Assembly (NCBI GenBank): GCA_017645765.1
Contig: JAGCNV010000019.1
Coordinates: 1 to 64,000, forward strand
Reading direction: 5' to 3'
Source of the DNA: a bacterium
Lineage (GTDB): Bacteria; UBP6; UBA1177
Length of the DNA: 64,000 nucleotides
Shown piece after piece: positions 8,708-16,563 of this stretch. The notes beneath the pieces are model-generated. The model did not search any database. It was given only the letters and a program-made list of their open reading frames with translations, and had not been told where the DNA came from. Position 1 is the stretch's first letter. Each line of letters opens with the position of its first letter. The translations under genes were made by a program, and so were the position numbers.

Positions 8708-10155
8708 ATTTTAGTACAATACTCAAACCACTGATTATAATACTGTTTTTCGTTGCGCTCTGCATGTTTTTCCCTATTTTGGTTGCGCTGTATTATGACG
8801 AACCTGCCGCTTTGAAATCATTTTTCAGCGTCATGGTTTCGGTTGCAACCGTATGCGCCGTTATTTTTTATTTTTTAAAAAATCTTCCGATATACAGAAT
8901 CGCAGTCAGGGAAAGTTTTGTCCTTGTCGCGCTCTGCTGGGTGTCGATTTCTTTCGTTTCGGCGCTTCCTTTCTATATTTCAGGGGCGATTCCCAGCTTT
9001 TCCGAGGCTTTTTTCGAGACGGTTTCCGGTTTTTCGACAACCGGAGCTACGATTCTGACTAATATCGAGGCGCTGCCGAAGTCGATGCTCTTCTGGAGGA
9101 GTCTCACTCACTGGCTCGGCGGCATGGGAATCATCGTTCTTGCAGTTGCAGTCCTTCCTCTGCTCGGCGTCGGAGGTCTTCAGCTTTTAAAAGCGGAAGC
9201 GCCCGGTCCTACGGTTGATAAGATTTCACCCAGAATAAGCGAAACGGCGAAAACACTCTGGGGAATCTATATAGGACTGACGGTTGTCGAAGCGATGCTT
9301 CTCAATTTTGCAGGAATGTCTTATTTCGATGCTTTCAACCATGCTTTTGCGACAATTGCGACAGGCGGATTTTCCCCGAAAAACGCTTCGGTGGGCGCAT
9401 ACAACTCCCCGTTCATTGAGTGGATCGTCATAGTTTTTATGATCCTTGCCGGCATGAGTTTCACCCTGCACTACAAAATTATTACGGGAAGGGCGCGTCA
9501 GATTTTCAAAAGCACGGAACTCAGGGTTTATCTTGCGGTCATCGTGACCGGGACGATAATTGTGGCGCACAGTCTCCTGTATCACAAACTATACTCCTTT
9601 CACGGTGCAGTCAGACAGGCAATGTTTCAGGTCGTCTCGATCCTTACGACAACAGGATTTGCAACTGCGGACTATAAACAGTGGCCGCCGTTTGCACAGT
9701 ATATCATTTTTCTTTTAATGTTTTCGGGTGCTTGTAGCGGATCTACCAGCGGCGGTGTGAAACTTATCCGAATAATAACATTGATGAAACTCGCAATAAA
9801 TGAACTGAAATATCTTGTCCATCCGAAAGCTATCATGACTATTTTCATCGACGGCAATGTCGTCAAAAAGGACATGATCTACTCGATTTCGGCATTTGTT
9901 TTCCTTTACGCCGTCTGCGTTCTTACCACCGCATGTCTCTGCGCAGCTTCGGGAGTCGGGATCCTGACCTCTTTTACGGCGGCTCTTTCGACTGTCGGAA
10001 ATATCGGTCCCGGATTCGGCAGGATCGGTCCTGTTGAAAACTATCACTTCTTCAAAGACTGGGTAAAGTGGGTTTTTTCTGTCGGGATGATAATCGGCAG
10101 ACTTGAAGTCTTCACCGTCATGGTGATTTTCACAAGAGCTTTCTGGAAAAAGTAA
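8704..10155 (+). CDS. trkH: Trk potassium channel subunit TrkH
   Basis: The 483-residue membrane protein has four repeated pore regions: FSTTGATIL, ATGGFSPKN, TTTGFATADY and TVGNIGPGFG. Each keeps the glycine of the K+ selectivity filter. About ten membrane helices are predicted, the usual size for TrkH/KtrB. With TrkA it forms a K+ uptake system. It overlaps trkA by 4 bp and is the last gene of that operon; a hairpin region follows before a convergent gene. Confidence 0.92.
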   Translation: MNFSTILKPLIIILFFVALCMFFPILVALYYDEPAALKSFFSVMVSVATVCAVIFYFLKNLPIYRIAVRESFVLVALCWVSISFVSALPFYISGAIPSFSEAFFETVSGFSTTGATILTNIEALPKSMLFWRSLTHWLGGMGIIVLAVAVLPLLGVGGLQLLKAEAPGPTVDKISPRISETAKTLWGIYIGLTVVEAMLLNFAGMSYFDAFNHAFATIATGGFSPKNASVGAYNSPFIEWIVIVFMILAGMSFTLHYKIITGRARQIFKSTELRVYLAVIVTGTIIVAHSLLYHKLYSFHGAVRQAMFQVVSILTTTGFATADYKQWPPFAQYIIFLLMFSGACSGSTSGGVKLIRIITLMKLAINELKYLVHPKAIMTIFIDGNVVKKDMIYSISAFVFLYAVCVLTTACLCAASGVGILTSFTAALSTVGNIGPGFGRIGPVENYHFFKDWVKWVFSVGMIIGRLEVFTVMVIFTRAFWKK

Positions 10156-10164
10156 TCAAGAAAC

Positions 10165-10196
10165 GTTACGCCGTCACGTCGTCACGCCGTTACGAT
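10165..10196. repeat. Four tandem octamers (GTYACGYC type)
   Basis: GTTACGCC, GTCACGTC, GTCACGCC and GTTACGAT lie head to tail between the convergent trkH and thiol-reductase lipoprotein genes, just before a GC-rich hairpin. A similar octamer-plus-hairpin layout with a different unit occurs at 22926-23029. Confidence 0.7.
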
Positions 10197-10216
10197 TTTT
10201 AATCGAAAGAACGAAA

Positions 10217-10235
10217 CGCCGCCACGCGGGCGGCG
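10217..10235. terminator. GC-rich hairpin between convergent genes
   Basis: CGCCGCC (10217-10223) pairs perfectly with GGCGGCG (10229-10235) around a 5-nt loop. It lies between the stops of trkH (+) and the lipoprotein gene (-). Neither side has a long T run; the minus-strand side is moderately T-rich. A bidirectional terminator is likely but not certain. Confidence 0.5.
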
Positions 10236-10246
10236 CTCAGTGAAGA

Positions 10247-11821
10247 TTATTCGCCGCAGCCGCCCTGAGGAGCAGGTTTGTCACCGGCTTTGATTGCTTT
10301 GTCAGCTGCACAGCCTTTAAGATCTTTGTTGTGAGCGCAGATCTGTCTCTGGATGTCGTTTGCAGCAACGCCGCCACCCTGGAATTTGTTGTTGAAAATC
10401 CATGTCGGGCTGCCACCGATATTCATAGCGTTTCCGATTTTGATGTTTTCGCTGTGAAGTTTTACACCTTCGCCGCCTTTGAAGCATTTTTCGATGACGT
10501 CAGCTTTGATTTTGCCGGTTGCACATTTCTGCCAGTCGGTTCCTCTGATGTTCTCGTTGCGGCACCAGATGTAGTCCATGTAATCTTTCGGGTAGTGTTT
10601 GATCGCGCAGAGTTCACGGATGTTCTCGTCAACTTCGCCCTGACCGTGAAGTGCATTGAATTTGCCGGGAGCAGTTTCGTTTGCTATGTAGTTTACATGG
10701 AAGTCAAGTTTGTCGTCTTTGAAAGCGGCAAAAACCTCTTTCATTGCGTTGAGCGCCATAACGCCGTAGGGGCACTGGCTCATAACAAAAAGGTCAACTC
10801 TTGCCGGAATCTCTTTTCTGCAGAGCATTTCTTCTTTGCAGTCATCGTCAGCGCAGTCAACTTTGCCGTTGTCTGTGTCGTCGATTCCGTTGTCGCAGAT
10901 CTCTTTGGTCGGGTCGAATTTTGCACCGACTCTGAGAAGGATCGAACCGCCTGCTTTTACAGCCCAGCGGGCGATTTTCTGGTATTCTTCTTCTTTTTCA
11001 ACTGATTCTTCAAAAGCTAAGATAGGAAGGGTTTTGAAGCCTGCTTCTGCAAACTTTTTGTACATTTCCTGAGCTTTTGCATCGGAGTAGTCGATTGTTT
11101 CCGGAATAAGACCGGGGAACATGTTTTTAAGCTGACCGATAAGTGCTTCAGGTCTGCAGTCTTTGCATCTTTTGTCGGAAATAACTGTAACTTTTACTTT
11201 TGCCGGTTCCGGGATCGAGCTGCAAACTTCAGGTTTAGCGGTTTTGTATTCGTTGCAGATAGCTCTCAGGAAATCGTTGGAAGTTCTTCCGCCTCTGTAG
11301 GGCTGGTCAGCAAGGTAAATCGTGGGTGAACCGTTTGCGCCTTTCGATTTTGAGAATTTGTAGCTCTCAAGAAGGATGTTCTCGCCTTCGTCGCCGTCTT
11401 TGCAGGCGTTGACTTTCGCTACATTGAGACCGAGTTCTTTCGCGCAGCTTTCATAGTTTTCAGGGATCTTTCTCGATTCTTTGTTCATGCAGACTATGAG
11501 GTTCATGTAGTCTTTCGGCATGTGCTTTTTAGCGCAGAGGAAGATTTTGTCGCCCTGACGTTCTGTTTCACCGTGCATCGGCATCCAGCCGCCTTCTTTT
11601 TCGTAACCGATGTAGTTGAGTTCGAAATCAACTGCATTGCCGAGTTTGTCAAGTGTCGGTTTGATTGCGTTCATGACCTGAACACCGTAAGGACACTTAC
11701 TCATAACGTGGAAAGAAAGTTTAACTTTCTCTTTTGCTTCGGGTTCTTTTTTTTCGCCGCATGAAACGATCATGCTGATGCAAAGAGCTACAACCGAAGC
11801 TGCAAGTAATAATTTTTTCAA
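10247..11821 (-). CDS. Lipoprotein with three thioredoxin-like domains (GILT/DsbA-like)
   Basis: The start is TTG 11821, placed by GGAGG just upstream. It gives a signal peptide ending in MIVSC (Cys22), so the product is an outer- or inner-membrane lipoprotein of 524 residues. Domain 1 starts SKCPYGVQ and domain 3 SQCPYGVM. Each has a later HG..E..G/C..K/C..C pattern recalling the GILT thiol-reductase signature. The middle domain has RCKDC and a TLPIL cis-Pro segment. Between domains 2 and 3 is CDNGIDDTDNGKVDCADDDC, an Asp/Cys motif common in myxobacterial-type secreted proteins. It probably acts in periplasmic or surface disulfide chemistry. The first and third sites have CPYG rather than CxxC, so redox mechanism is uncertain. 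Confidence 0.8.
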   Translation of the reverse strand: MKKLLLAASVVALCISMIVSCGEKKEPEAKEKVKLSFHVMSKCPYGVQVMNAIKPTLDKLGNAVDFELNYIGYEKEGGWMPMHGETERQGDKIFLCAKKHMPKDYMNLIVCMNKESRKIPENYESCAKELGLNVAKVNACKDGDEGENILLESYKFSKSKGANGSPTIYLADQPYRGGRTSNDFLRAICNEYKTAKPEVCSSIPEPAKVKVTVISDKRCKDCRPEALIGQLKNMFPGLIPETIDYSDAKAQEMYKKFAEAGFKTLPILAFEESVEKEEEYQKIARWAVKAGGSILLRVGAKFDPTKEICDNGIDDTDNGKVDCADDDCKEEMLCRKEIPARVDLFVMSQCPYGVMALNAMKEVFAAFKDDKLDFHVNYIANETAPGKFNALHGQGEVDENIRELCAIKHYPKDYMDYIWCRNENIRGTDWQKCATGKIKADVIEKCFKGGEGVKLHSENIKIGNAMNIGGSPTWIFNNKFQGGGVAANDIQRQICAHNKDLKGCAADKAIKAGDKPAPQGGCGE

Positions 11822-11861
11822 GAAATCCTCCTTTAATAGGGTTATCAAAAAAACAATAAAC

Positions 11862-11903
11862 AAAAAAACGCGCGATCATATAGTTTTTATACTAAAAAAG
11901 CAA
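11862..11903 (-). promoter_or_regulatory. Promoter of the thioredoxin-domain lipoprotein gene, T-tract type
   Basis: On the minus strand TTGCTT (11903-11898), a 17-bp spacer and TATGAT (11880-11875) are followed by CGCGCG (11874-11869) and T7 (11868-11862), then G. The leader then runs to GGAGG and the TTG start at 11821. Confidence 0.65.
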
Positions 11904-11993
11904 ATAATCACGGCAACACGTTCGTTTTTTTGCCGCAGCACCCATTTTTAACAGCTTGAATTTAAAAATTATTTCAATTTTTTAAAATCCTGC

Positions 11994-12010
11994 TAAAATG
12001 CCGCGTTTTT
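11994..12010 (+). promoter_or_regulatory. Promoter of wbpB-like gene, T-tract type
   Basis: TAAAAT (11994-11999), GCCGCG (12000-12005) and T5 (12006-12010) follow the local promoter layout. The -35 is weak (TTTCAA at 11972-11977, 16-bp spacer). ATG 12040 lies 29 nt beyond, behind AAGGAG. Confidence 0.5.
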
Positions 12011-12039
12011 ATGTTGATTGTCAAAACAAGGAGATATAA

Positions 12040-12987
12040 ATGAAGAATTTTGCTCTTATCGGCGCGGCCGGTTACATTGCGCCGAGACACATGCGCGCCA
12101 TCAAAGATACTGGAAACAATCTGATTGCAATAATGGATCCGTGTGACAGCATCGGAATCATAGATTCATACTTTCCGGAAGCTGAATTTTTTACCGAATT
12201 CGAGCGTTTCGACCGTCATTTGGACAAGCTCAGAAGACGCGAAACGAAAATCGACTATGTCAGTATAACTTCGCCGAACTATCTGCACGACGCGCACATC
12301 AGAATCGCTCTCAGAAACGATGCCGACGCGATATGCGAGAAACCGCTCGTTCTCAATCCTTGGACTGTTGACAACCTTAAAATAATCGAAAACGAAACGG
12401 GGCATCACGTCAACACGATTCTCCAGCTCAGGCTTCATCCGACGATCGCCGAGTTGAAGAAAAGGATCGAAGAAGGTCCGAAAGACAAAATTTATGATAT
12501 CGATCTGACATACATCACGAGCCGCGGCAGATGGTATGACGTTTCGTGGAAAGGCGACATTTCCAAGTCCGGCGGTATGGCGACAAATATCGGAATCCAC
12601 TTTTTCGACATGCTCCAGTGGATTTTCGGATACGTCCAGAAAAATATCCTTCATGTTCAGGAAAAGGATGTCGCGGCAGGTTTCATGCAGTTCCAGCGTG
12701 CAAGAGTCCGCTGGTTCCTCAGCATCAACGACAACATGCTGCCGAAAGCTGTCAAAGAGGCGGGGAAGCGCACTTACCGTTCGATCACAGTCGACGGAAA
12801 AGAGCTTGAATTCAGCGAAGGATTCACTGAACTTCACACGAAAAGTTACGAAAAAATTCTTGCGGGCGAAGGTTTCTCTCTTGAAGATGCGCGGACTGCT
12901 GTCGAAATCGCATTCAACATCAGAAATGCTATTCCGATCGGGCTTCGCGGCGAATATCACCCGTTCCTTAAAAATTGGGGTAAATAA
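12040..12987 (+). CDS. Gfo/Idh/MocA oxidoreductase, WbpB/WlbA-like (UDP-GlcNAc-uronate 3-dehydrogenase)
   Basis: The 315-residue protein has an N-terminal Rossmann fold (ALIGAAGYIAPRHMRAIK), the family's EKP motif (ICEKPLVLNP, near residue 107) and a C-terminal alpha/beta domain. The segment 'IDSYFPEAEFFTEFERFDRH' is characteristic of WbpB/WlbA, which oxidises C3 of UDP-N-acetylglucosaminuronate on the way to 2,3-diamino-uronate sugars. The next gene encodes the matching WbpD/WlbB-like acetyltransferase with a 1-bp overlap (TAATG). A WbpA-type dehydrogenase candidate is at 28145; the WbpE aminotransferase is not clearly present in the window. The 2,3-diacetamido-uronate assignment is from family resemblance. 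Confidence 0.8.
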   Translation: MKNFALIGAAGYIAPRHMRAIKDTGNNLIAIMDPCDSIGIIDSYFPEAEFFTEFERFDRHLDKLRRRETKIDYVSITSPNYLHDAHIRIALRNDADAICEKPLVLNPWTVDNLKIIENETGHHVNTILQLRLHPTIAELKKRIEEGPKDKIYDIDLTYITSRGRWYDVSWKGDISKSGGMATNIGIHFFDMLQWIFGYVQKNILHVQEKDVAAGFMQFQRARVRWFLSINDNMLPKAVKEAGKRTYRSITVDGKELEFSEGFTELHTKSYEKILAGEGFSLEDARTAVEIAFNIRNAIPIGLRGEYHPFLKNWGK

Positions 12988-13583
12988 TGGAGAAAGATTA
13001 TTTTGTTCATGAAACCGCCATTGTTGATGACGGTGTAACTATTGGAAAAAACACAAAAATCTGGTGCTTTTCGCATATTTTGAAAAACACGAAGATCGGA
13101 GAAAGGTGCGTTGTCGGTCAGAACTGCGTTATAGGAGCGAACGTAAATATCGGTAACGGCGTGAAAATCCAGAACAATATTTCAGTTTACGACGGTGTTG
13201 AAGTCGAAGACGACGTTTTTCTGGGACCGTCAATGGTTTTTACGAATGTCATCAATCCGCGTGCCTTTATTGAAAGAAAGCACGAATTCAAAAAAACACT
13301 TATGAAAAAAGGCTGCTCTGTAGGAGCGAACGCAACTATCGTCTGCGGTACAACTATCGGAAAATATTCGTTAATCGGTGCTGGCAGCGTGGTGACGCAG
13401 GATGTTCCCGATTTTGCTCTTGTTTACGGAGTTCCGGCGAAAATACGCGGCTGGGTCTCGAAAAACGGTTACAAACTTGAATTTGACGGAAACGGCGAGG
13501 CTGTTGACGCTTCTGACGGCAGCAGATACCTTCTGAGCGGCGGCAGAGTCACGATGATTTCCGAAAATACGGAGGAAAAATGA
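12987..13583 (+). CDS. Hexapeptide-repeat N-acetyltransferase, WbpD/WlbB-like
   Basis: The 198-residue protein is a left-handed beta-helix acyltransferase built from hexapeptide repeats (for example IGERCVVGQNCVIGANVNIG). It starts YFVHETAIVDDGVTIG and contains FTNVINPRAFIERKHEF, features of WbpD/WlbB, which acetylate the C3 amine of UDP-GlcNAc3N-uronate using acetyl-CoA. Residues after about 165 form a short extension. It overlaps wbpB by 1 bp and the thioredoxin-like gene by 4 bp (ATGA), so the three are translated together. Confidence 0.8.
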   Translation: MEKDYFVHETAIVDDGVTIGKNTKIWCFSHILKNTKIGERCVVGQNCVIGANVNIGNGVKIQNNISVYDGVEVEDDVFLGPSMVFTNVINPRAFIERKHEFKKTLMKKGCSVGANATIVCGTTIGKYSLIGAGSVVTQDVPDFALVYGVPAKIRGWVSKNGYKLEFDGNGEAVDASDGSRYLLSGGRVTMISENTEEK

Positions 13584-13981
13584 GTTTTTTTGATGTCTTA
13601 AAAAGTATTTTACCGCATGAAAAAATATATCCTGTAGAACTTTCGAACGAAACTTTTTATCCTTCGCTGAAAAATTCTACCGTTCCCGTAATTGTCGATT
13701 TTTATGTAGAAAAATCTCAGCCGTGCAACATGGTTTATTCGACTCTGACCAAGTTCGCGACCGATTTCAAAGGGCGTGCGAGGGTCGGAGCGTTTAATGT
13801 TGCGCAGGATACCGACGGCAAAATCATTGTGCCGTGCAAAATAAAGGCCGTTCCTACGATCGGGATTTTCATCAAAGACGAGCCGGTAGAAATGCTCGAA
13901 GGTGTTGCGGGATATTTGAAAATCCAGGAAGCTTTCGAAAAGGCGGAAGAAAAAATCAATAAAAAGAAAAATTCTAAATAA
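13580..13981 (+). CDS. Thioredoxin-fold protein lacking the first active-site Cys
   Basis: The 133-residue protein has the thioredoxin pattern VPVIVDFYVEKSQPCNM ... AVPTIGIF, including the cis-Pro loop. The canonical WCGPC site is replaced by KSQPC, so only the second cysteine remains (near residue 49). No signal peptide is seen, so it is probably cytoplasmic. It overlaps the acetyltransferase gene by 4 bp. Disulfide exchange of the usual kind is unlikely; a binding, chaperone or monothiol role is possible. Confidence 0.75.
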   Translation: MSFFDVLKSILPHEKIYPVELSNETFYPSLKNSTVPVIVDFYVEKSQPCNMVYSTLTKFATDFKGRARVGAFNVAQDTDGKIIVPCKIKAVPTIGIFIKDEPVEMLEGVAGYLKIQEAFEKAEEKINKKKNSK

Positions 13982-13999
13982 TTATTTCGGGAGGTTGTC

Positions 14000-15697
14000 A
14001 TGAAAAAATTTTTGGTTCTGATTATTGCAGCGCTCTTTTTGGCAGTAAGCTGCGGTGGCGGTGAAAGCAAGAAGGTCATTGAAGAAAAATCGCAGACTGT
14101 CAAAGCCGAAGAAGGCGGTGAAATCGAAGTCGCAGGCGGCGAAGCAAAGATAAAAATTCCTGCCGGCGCACTCGACAAAGATACCGAAATTTCGGTAAAA
14201 CTCTACACAACAGACGGATTCAACAATAAAAACGCTCTTGCTTCCAATGTCGTAGAATTCGGTCCTTCAGGCACTAAATTCAAAAAACCCGTTGTAATCA
14301 CTATCAATGCGGAAAGATCCGTAAACGGCAAAACTGTTGCGGCTGCTGTTATGAAAAGTGACGGCTCGTGGAGTTACAGCAAAAAAGGAGCTTATGCGAT
14401 GTTCGGCGGATACAATGAAGCGGGAGATCCTATCATGACGACTGCAGCGGGAGATCCCATCATGATCAGCAACGGCAATCTGACGACTGCTGCGGGAGAT
14501 CCTATCATGAATGCTGCTGCCGGTGATCCCATCATGCTTGCTGCTGCCGGTGATCCGATTATGACCAATGCTGCGGGCGACCCGATTATGAATGCTGCGG
14601 CAGGCGATCCTATCATGATGACGACCGGTCACTTCTCAGACTATACTTTTATTGTTGTTGACGAAGTTAAGGAAGATTCTAAAGACAACGGAAAGCATCA
14701 TTCAGGTGATGTTACCTGCAAAACCATAAAAGAGTGGGATACTCTCTACGGTGACAAAGAAGATGCCGACTACAGTGACAAGAAAGACGAATCGATCTAC
14801 TGCCAGAAAACAGGCGAGATGCTCGTTTACTGCATTTACGGTGATTTCTACGGCTCATATTCCGACATTTACTCGATAAAAGTCGGAAGCAAGGAATTCA
14901 AATGCGAATCTGAAAACAATGAAGACTGTGTTTTCGGAATGGAACAGTACTGCGGACACATTGAGGGCGAATACGAGGACGGGTACTACTGCGAAGATGA
15001 GGGAAAGTGCGAGAAGACCGGCGAAATATCTAAAGCCTGCGCTTCGACAAAAGGTGACGGAAACTTCTACTATCAGGTCGGAAACAAAAAATTCGAGTGC
15101 AACGAAGAAAATATGCATTCGTGCTACGAGGAATATTACGAATACTGCGGTGATATCATTGACGACTCGGAGCCTGAAGAGGAAGAACCTGGTCTTATCT
15201 GCAAAACCGAAACCGAATGGGCTCAGGAATTTGATGAAGGCGGCAACCACAAAACATGGATATGCGAAGCGACTGGGCTCGAGATTTCAATCTGTATTCC
15301 CGACACTTTCGACATGAGCGATATGGAAGAAGGCGAATTCCCGCCTTTCTATTCGATTGAAACAGGCGGAGCGAGATTCTACTGCGATCCGTCGAGCGCC
15401 GACACAGAGGGCGGTATAGGCGATTACGCAACAAGCATGGACTGCTACAAAGAGATGGAAGATTACTGCGGCGGCAGTTACGGTGAAGAAGATGACTACG
15501 GTGACAACCAGCCGGAAGAGTGCTCGTTCTACACACACTGCGAAGGCGGAAATTTCAATATCTATGTCTGCTATCCTGAAGAAGGTGACACATACATTTT
15601 CTATAGCGGATATAAATATGACTGTGCCGATCCGGAAGACGGAATGGACAGATGCGAAGAGGAACTTAATAATTTTGCAGAATCCTGCAGCTATTAG
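14000..15697 (+). CDS. Lipoprotein with ZU5-like domain, AGDPIM repeats and four Cys-rich modules
   Basis: The signal peptide ends at AVSC (Cys18). Residues about 36-112 resemble a ZU5 domain (GGEIEVAGGEAKIKIPAGAL). Residues 141-206 contain seven copies of AGDPIM separated by short variable linkers. The remaining 350 residues hold four divergent copies of a module patterned C...C.KTGE...C......F.C....C.....YC, alternating with acidic stretches. The 565-residue product should be anchored at the cell surface or periplasm. GGGAGG precedes the start. No known function is recognised; adhesion or structural roles are possible. The ZU5 call is by eye. Confidence 0.75.
   Translation: MKKFLVLIIAALFLAVSCGGGESKKVIEEKSQTVKAEEGGEIEVAGGEAKIKIPAGALDKDTEISVKLYTTDGFNNKNALASNVVEFGPSGTKFKKPVVITINAERSVNGKTVAAAVMKSDGSWSYSKKGAYAMFGGYNEAGDPIMTTAAGDPIMISNGNLTTAAGDPIMNAAAGDPIMLAAAGDPIMTNAAGDPIMNAAAGDPIMMTTGHFSDYTFIVVDEVKEDSKDNGKHHSGDVTCKTIKEWDTLYGDKEDADYSDKKDESIYCQKTGEMLVYCIYGDFYGSYSDIYSIKVGSKEFKCESENNEDCVFGMEQYCGHIEGEYEDGYYCEDEGKCEKTGEISKACASTKGDGNFYYQVGNKKFECNEENMHSCYEEYYEYCGDIIDDSEPEEEEPGLICKTETEWAQEFDEGGNHKTWICEATGLEISICIPDTFDMSDMEEGEFPPFYSIETGGARFYCDPSSADTEGGIGDYATSMDCYKEMEDYCGGSYGEEDDYGDNQPEECSFYTHCEGGNFNIYVCYPEEGDTYIFYSGYKYDCADPEDGMDRCEEELNNFAESCSY
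14420..14617 (+). repeat. In-frame tandem repeat encoding seven AGDPIM units
   Basis: Each unit reads GCG/GCA/GCC GGN GAT/GAC CCN ATC/ATT ATG. The units are separated by 2-9 codons, mostly Ala/Thr/Asn. Synonymous variation between copies shows the peptide is constrained rather than freshly duplicated. Confidence 0.85.
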
Positions 15698-15724
15698 CTA
15701 TTAATATTTTTTGGAGGAATTGTT

Positions 15725-16417
15725 ATGAAATCTTACATCGCTGAATTTATCGGTACTTGCGCACTTGTAACGCTCGGTTGCGGCACGGCAATGCTTGTCG
15801 GCTGCGATGCTGCTTCGGGCTGCGGCTATCTTCTTACCGCGTTCGCTTTCGGTCTTACGATTGTCGGAATGGCTTACTGCGTAGGCAACATTTCCGGCTG
15901 TCACATCAACCCGGCTGTTTCGCTCGGCGTTCTTATGACCGGTGGAATGACTGTTAAAGACTTCATCGGCTACGTAATTTCCCAGTGTCTCGGCGCTCTT
16001 GCAGGCTCGGGACTTCTTGCACTCATCTTCAGCCTCGGCGGCGTTGCTGACAAAACAGGCGGATTCGGCACGAACGGTCTTGCAGGTGTCAACGGAAGTG
16101 TTGCGGCAGGTCTCATTGTCGAAATCGTTCTCACGTTCTTCTTCGTTTTCACTATTCTCGGTGTTACCTCGAAGAAAGGCAACCACGGCTCGTTTGCAGG
16201 CGTAGTAATCGGCTTCACGCTTGTTCTTATCCACATTCTCGGCATCGGTCTTACCGGAACATCGGTAAACCCGGCTAGAAGCTTCGGTCCGGCAGTTGTA
16301 GCTGCAATCGCAGGCAATACCGCTCCGATCGCTGCTCTCTGGGTTTTCATAGTTGCTCCGCTTATCGGCGCTGCAATCGCTGCATGTCTCTGGAATTTCC
16401 TTTCGAAAGAGAATTAA
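15725..16417 (+). CDS. aqpZ: Aquaporin Z-like water channel
   Basis: The 230-residue MIP-family protein has six membrane helices and both NPA loops (HINPAVS and SVNPARS). The aromatic/arginine filter residues match water-selective AqpZ: Phe in AFGLTIVGMAY, His in LIHILGIG, and Arg in NPARS. Glycerol facilitators have smaller residues at these places. It sits in the inner membrane. Start ATG 15725 has TGGAGGA 8 nt upstream. The gap to the previous gene is 27 bp. Confidence 0.92.
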   Translation: MKSYIAEFIGTCALVTLGCGTAMLVGCDAASGCGYLLTAFAFGLTIVGMAYCVGNISGCHINPAVSLGVLMTGGMTVKDFIGYVISQCLGALAGSGLLALIFSLGGVADKTGGFGTNGLAGVNGSVAAGLIVEIVLTFFFVFTILGVTSKKGNHGSFAGVVIGFTLVLIHILGIGLTGTSVNPARSFGPAVVAAIAGNTAPIAALWVFIVAPLIGAAIAACLWNFLSKEN

Positions 16418-16459
16418 ATTCTTATAAGCAGAATCACTATTAAATTTTTTCTTTTACGC

Positions 16460-16487
16460 TTGACATAGAATTTTAGTATGATATTTT
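16460..16487 (+). promoter_or_regulatory. Candidate promoter of the P-loop GTPase-like gene
   Basis: TTGACA at 16460-16465 and TATTTT at 16482-16487 are separated by 16 bp. A nearer TATGAT (16477-16482) would be only 11 bp from the -35 and cannot pair with it. The 20-bp tandem repeat at 16491-16530 would lie in the transcript leader. Confidence 0.4.
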
Positions 16488-16490
16488 TCC

Positions 16491-16530
16491 GCGCCGTTGA
16501 CTGTGTCCGGCCGCCGTTGACCTTGTCCGG
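16491..16530. repeat. Two tandem 20-bp repeats in a leader region
   Basis: Units 16491-16510 and 16511-16530 match at 17 of 20 positions. Both contain CGCCGTTGAC and end TGTCCGG. They lie between the candidate promoter and the RBS of the gene at 16564, so they could be an operator or a leader RNA element. Confidence 0.75.
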
Positions 16531-16563
16531 CCGTTTTTAATAACTTAACATTTGGAGGATCAA

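Noticed and set aside
14267-14632. Minus-strand repetitive frame across the AGDPIM region
   Set aside because: It is the mirror of the repeat-encoding DNA; the plus-strand lipoprotein has the signal peptide and RBS.
16477-16482. TATGAT as the -10 of the GTPase-like gene
   Set aside because: It is only 11 bp from TTGACA, too short for sigma-70; TATTTT at 16 bp was preferred.
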